Assembly (NCBI GenBank): GCA_016871575.1
Contig: VHCW01000015.1
Location: 1 to 64,000, forward strand
DNA length: 64,000 nt
Reading direction: 5' to 3'
Source: Verrucomicrobiota bacterium
GTDB taxonomy: Bacteria; Verrucomicrobiota; Verrucomicrobiia; Palsa-1439
Below the pieces are notes generated by a model, which made no database searches, was not told the DNA's origin, and saw nothing but the letters and a program-made list of their open reading frames with translations. This document shows, one piece after another, positions 61,733 through 64,000 of the stretch. A program made the translations under genes and the position numbers. Each line of letters begins with the position of its first letter. The stretch's first letter is position 1.

Positions 61733-63040
61733 ATGACGCATCCGATTGACATTCTCCGGTTCAACACCTGCGGCAGCGTTGACGACGGCAAGTCCACGCT
61801 CATCGGGCGGTTGTTGTACGACGCGAAATCGCTGATGGAAGACCAGATCGAGGCGCTCGAACGCAGCGCCGACATCACCGGCGGCGGCGCGATCAACCTC
61901 GCCAATCTCACCGACGGTCTGCGCGCCGAGCGGGAGCAGGGGATCACCATTGATGTCGCCTACCGGTACTTTGCCACGCCGCGCCGGAAATTCATCATCG
62001 CCGACACGCCCGGCCACGTGCAGTACACGCGCAACATGGTCACCGGCGCCTCGACTGCCAATCTTTCGGTCATTCTCGTGGACGCCCGCGCCGGTGTCAT
62101 CGAACAGAGCCGCCGCCACACGTGCCTCGCGTCGTTGCTGCGCATCCCGCACCTGGTGGTCGCCGTCAACAAAATGGATCTCGTCGGCTGGAGTGAAGAA
62201 CGGTTCACTGAAATCCGGGACGAGTTTGAGGAGTTCCTTCCCCGGCTTGACATCAAGGACGTGAAGTTCGTCCCGATCAGCGCGCTGGACGGCGACAACG
62301 TCGTCACCCCTTCGCCGCACACGCCGTGGTATGTCGGGCCGACGTTGCTCGGCCACCTCGAAACCGTTCATGTCGCCAGCGACTGGAACCTTGATGGCTT
62401 TCGGTTCCCCGTCCAGTGGGTCAACCGTCCGCATAATCCCGGCGACCCGCGTCTGCACGATTTTCGCGGCGTCAGCGGCCAGATTGCCGGTGGGATCGTT
62501 CGTGTTGGCCAGAAGGTGATGGTGTTGCCCGGCGGCTTCGGGACGGCTGTGAAACAGATTTGGACTTATGATGGACTGGTCGAGGAAGCATTTTGTCCGC
62601 AGTCAGTCACACTCGTCCTCGAACACGATCTCGATATCAGCCGCGGCAACATGCTCGTAGGCTACGAGAACCTTCCCGGAGCCGGTGTGGATCTTGCCGC
62701 GCGTCTTTGCTGGATGCATCCGCGCCCGCTTCAGCCAGGGCGCAAATATCTTCTCAAGCATACCACGCAAACCGTTCATGCCATCATCACCGACATCCAG
62801 CATCGCCTCGACATCGCCACGTTTGAACCCGATGTTTCCGCGCCTGAACTGGCGATGAATGACGTCGGCGCGATCCGAGTCCGCACTTCGAAGCCGGTGG
62901 TGTACGATGGCTACGCAGCCAACCGTTTGACCGGTGGCTTCATTCTGATCGAACCGGGCACGAATGCCACGGTGGGCGCCGGGATGTTGTTGCCGCCGCG
63001 CGAGGTTGTGCGTCCTGAGTATGACGACTTTGTGATTTGA
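61733..63040 (+). CDS. cysN: Sulfate adenylyltransferase large subunit (GTPase)
   Basis: The protein has 435 residues. The P-loop is GSVDDGKSTLIGRLL, the switch region has REQGITIDVAYRYF and DTPGHVQYTRNMVTGA, and the guanine motif is NKMD. It matches the EF-Tu-like CysN subunit. No C-terminal APS kinase (CysC) domain is fused, as in some relatives, and no separate cysC gene is in the window. The PAPS-type CysH would require an APS kinase encoded elsewhere. It lies at the end of the sulfur operon before metX. Confidence 0.95.
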   Translation: MTHPIDILRFNTCGSVDDGKSTLIGRLLYDAKSLMEDQIEALERSADITGGGAINLANLTDGLRAEREQGITIDVAYRYFATPRRKFIIADTPGHVQYTRNMVTGASTANLSVILVDARAGVIEQSRRHTCLASLLRIPHLVVAVNKMDLVGWSEERFTEIRDEFEEFLPRLDIKDVKFVPISALDGDNVVTPSPHTPWYVGPTLLGHLETVHVASDWNLDGFRFPVQWVNRPHNPGDPRLHDFRGVSGQIAGGIVRVGQKVMVLPGGFGTAVKQIWTYDGLVEEAFCPQSVTLVLEHDLDISRGNMLVGYENLPGAGVDLAARLCWMHPRPLQPGRKYLLKHTTQTVHAIITDIQHRLDIATFEPDVSAPELAMNDVGAIRVRTSKPVVYDGYAANRLTGGFILIEPGTNATVGAGMLLPPREVVRPEYDDFVI

Positions 63041-63051
63041 GCGGCGGGCTT

Positions 63052-63086
63052 GTCTGCCTCCGGCAGGCTTGCGCGCGCGGCGTTTT
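63052..63086 (+). terminator. Possible terminator after cysN
   Basis: GTCTGCC TCC GGCAGGC (63052-63068) forms a 7-bp stem with one GU pair. A GC-rich stretch and a T5 run (63082-63086) follow. The T-run is 14 bases from the stem, so termination is uncertain. Confidence 0.35.
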
Positions 63087-63097
63087 TGTGGTGGGAT
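63069..63097 (+). promoter_or_regulatory. Weak candidate promoter of metX
   Basis: TTGCGC and TGGGAT are separated by 17 bases, with 7 bases to the ATG at 63105. The -10 box matches consensus at only three positions. Confidence 0.3.
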
Positions 63098-63104
63098 AGG
63101 CGAC

Positions 63105-64000
63105 ATGGCAGAAAACGTATTTGACAGCAGCGACACGGTCCGTCACGCAAAACCGTTGCGGTACGCGCAGCGTTTTGTGTGCGACGGCCCGTTCCAACTT
63201 GAACTCGGCGGGCAGTTGCCGGGTGTGACCGTCTGCTACGAGACCTACGGCACGCTGAACAGCGCGCGCAACAACGCCGTCCTCGTCTGCCACGCCATCA
63301 GCGGCGATTCGCACGTCGCGCAGCACGATCCCGATGACGACCCCGGCTGGTGGGACATCGTCGTCGGTCCCGGCAAGCCGATTGACACGGACCGCTACTT
63401 TGTCATCTGCCCCAATCTGCTCGGCGGCTGCCGCGGCACCACCGGCCCCGGCAGCATCAACCCCGAAACCGGCAAACCGTACGGACGCGATTTCCCGACG
63501 GTGACGGTCCGCGACATGGTAGAAGTGCAACGCCGGCTCGTGGCGCATCTCGGCATCACGAAGCTGCTCGCCGTCACCGGCGGCTCGATGGGCGGGCACC
63601 TTGCATTGAATTGGGCGACACGGTTTCCGGAGCAAGTGGACGGTGTCATGGCGTTGGCGACCTCGCCGCGGCTGACGAGCCAGGCGCTGGCCTTCGACGT
63701 CGTGGCGCGCAACGCGATCATGCGCGACCCGCATTACCACGGCGGCCAGTATTACGACAGCAAGACCAAGCCGGAAGTCGGCCTCGCCATCGCGCGCATG
63801 ATCGGCCACATCACCTATCTCTCGCGCACGGCCATGAGCCAGAAGTTCGAGGCTGACCGCCTTCAACCGCGCAACGTGGCGGTCGAGTTTGAAAAGAAAT
63901 TCTCCGTGGGCGCCTACCTCGGCTACCAGGGGCAGAAATTCGTCGAGCGGTTCGATGCGAACAGCTATCTCTCGTTGACGATGGCGATGGACCTTTTTGA
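63105..64000 (+). CDS. metX: Homoserine O-acetyltransferase, 3' end cut by window edge
   Basis: The first 298 residues are present and the frame is open to the last base. The alpha/beta-hydrolase nucleophile lies in TGGSMGGHLALNWATRFP. GGCRGTTGPGSINPETGKPY and YLGYQGQKFVERFDANSYL are MetX signatures. It activates homoserine with acetyl-CoA, making the substrate for the MetY encoded upstream in the same block. The ATG at 63105 is the only start before the conserved region, 64 bases after cysN. Confidence 0.9.
   Translation, partial: MAENVFDSSDTVRHAKPLRYAQRFVCDGPFQLELGGQLPGVTVCYETYGTLNSARNNAVLVCHAISGDSHVAQHDPDDDPGWWDIVVGPGKPIDTDRYFVICPNLLGGCRGTTGPGSINPETGKPYGRDFPTVTVRDMVEVQRRLVAHLGITKLLAVTGGSMGGHLALNWATRFPEQVDGVMALATSPRLTSQALAFDVVARNAIMRDPHYHGGQYYDSKTKPEVGLAIARMIGHITYLSRTAMSQKFEADRLQPRNVAVEFEKKFSVGAYLGYQGQKFVERFDANSYLSLTMAMDLF

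Noticed and set aside
1-64000. CRISPR array, prophage or complete insertion sequence
   Set aside because: No regularly spaced direct repeats, phage structural genes or transposase genes were found.

Overview
The window looks like a chromosome segment from a member of the Verrucomicrobiota (PVC superphylum). It is GC-rich. It carries families typical of that group: a Minf_1886-type protein, DUF1844, DUF2851, DUF1080, exported Gfo/Idh/MocA oxidoreductases, sulfatases and an HzsA-like dihaem protein. This assignment rests on gene content recalled from the families, not on a search. Most of the window is dense with genes. Operons are tight, with many ATGA stop/start overlaps. Two tRNA genes (Lys-UUU and Gly-GCC) are present; no rRNA, CRISPR array or complete insertion sequence was seen.

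Layout. 1-7.1 kb: the end of a large, possibly pilus-associated protein, a dispersed repeat, then a minus-strand operon DUF2851 > small membrane protein > Minf_1886 > M16 peptidase > DUF1844. 7.1-14.4 kb: an HtrA-type protease, then a Gld-like ABC exporter (ATPase, permease, auxiliary protein, DUF4340) coupled to a DUF1080 lipoprotein. 14.4-27.2 kb: a PHP phosphatase and an accessory catabolic cluster (sulfatase, HzsA-like dihaem protein, sialate esterase, UroD-like protein, beta-propeller, lipoprotein, NEW3/CBM9-like protein, exported FIST protein, Tat-type oxidoreductase). 27.2-31.6 kb: mlaE-mlaF-mlaD, a PIN-TRAM protein and ispD. 31.6-45.7 kb: a mixed region with an unusual zinc-ribbon/FHA/GYF/ABCG fusion transporter, an AsmA-like protein, tRNA-Lys, a TPR protein, an M42 peptidase, a membrane protein, a PanE-like reductase, an FHA-DUF4388 protein, rpe and a phosphohexomutase. 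45.7-46.9 kb: a toxin-antitoxin pair inserted behind the mutase gene, a duplicated mutase tail and a decayed signal peptidase I gene. 46.9-51.7 kb: a VWA protein, histidine kinase and response regulator operon preceded by four phased direct repeats. 51.8-56.1 kb: an M48 protease, tRNA-Gly, tig-clpP-clpX. 56.1-64 kb: sulfate assimilation and sulfur amino-acid synthesis (cysK, metY, DUF2061, cysI, cysH, cysD, cysN, metX).

How the genes work together. The last block is a nearly complete route: CysDN activates sulfate, CysH and CysI reduce it, and CysK, MetY and MetX use the sulfide to make cysteine and homocysteine. No APS kinase gene is in the window although CysH is of the PAPS type. The catabolic block looks like a set for removing sulfate and acyl groups from glycans. 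The Mla set should move phospholipids between membranes.

The most unexpected signals are regulatory. At about ten operon heads a sigma70-like promoter places its -10 box only 6-9 bases before the ATG, which implies leaderless mRNAs, while internal genes often carry clear Shine-Dalgarno sequences. A 10-bp hairpin covers the start of the M16 peptidase gene. Four direct repeats spaced 11 bp apart end exactly 10 bp before the -10 box of the VWA-kinase-regulator operon. A ~150-bp element with terminal inverted repeats occurs twice.
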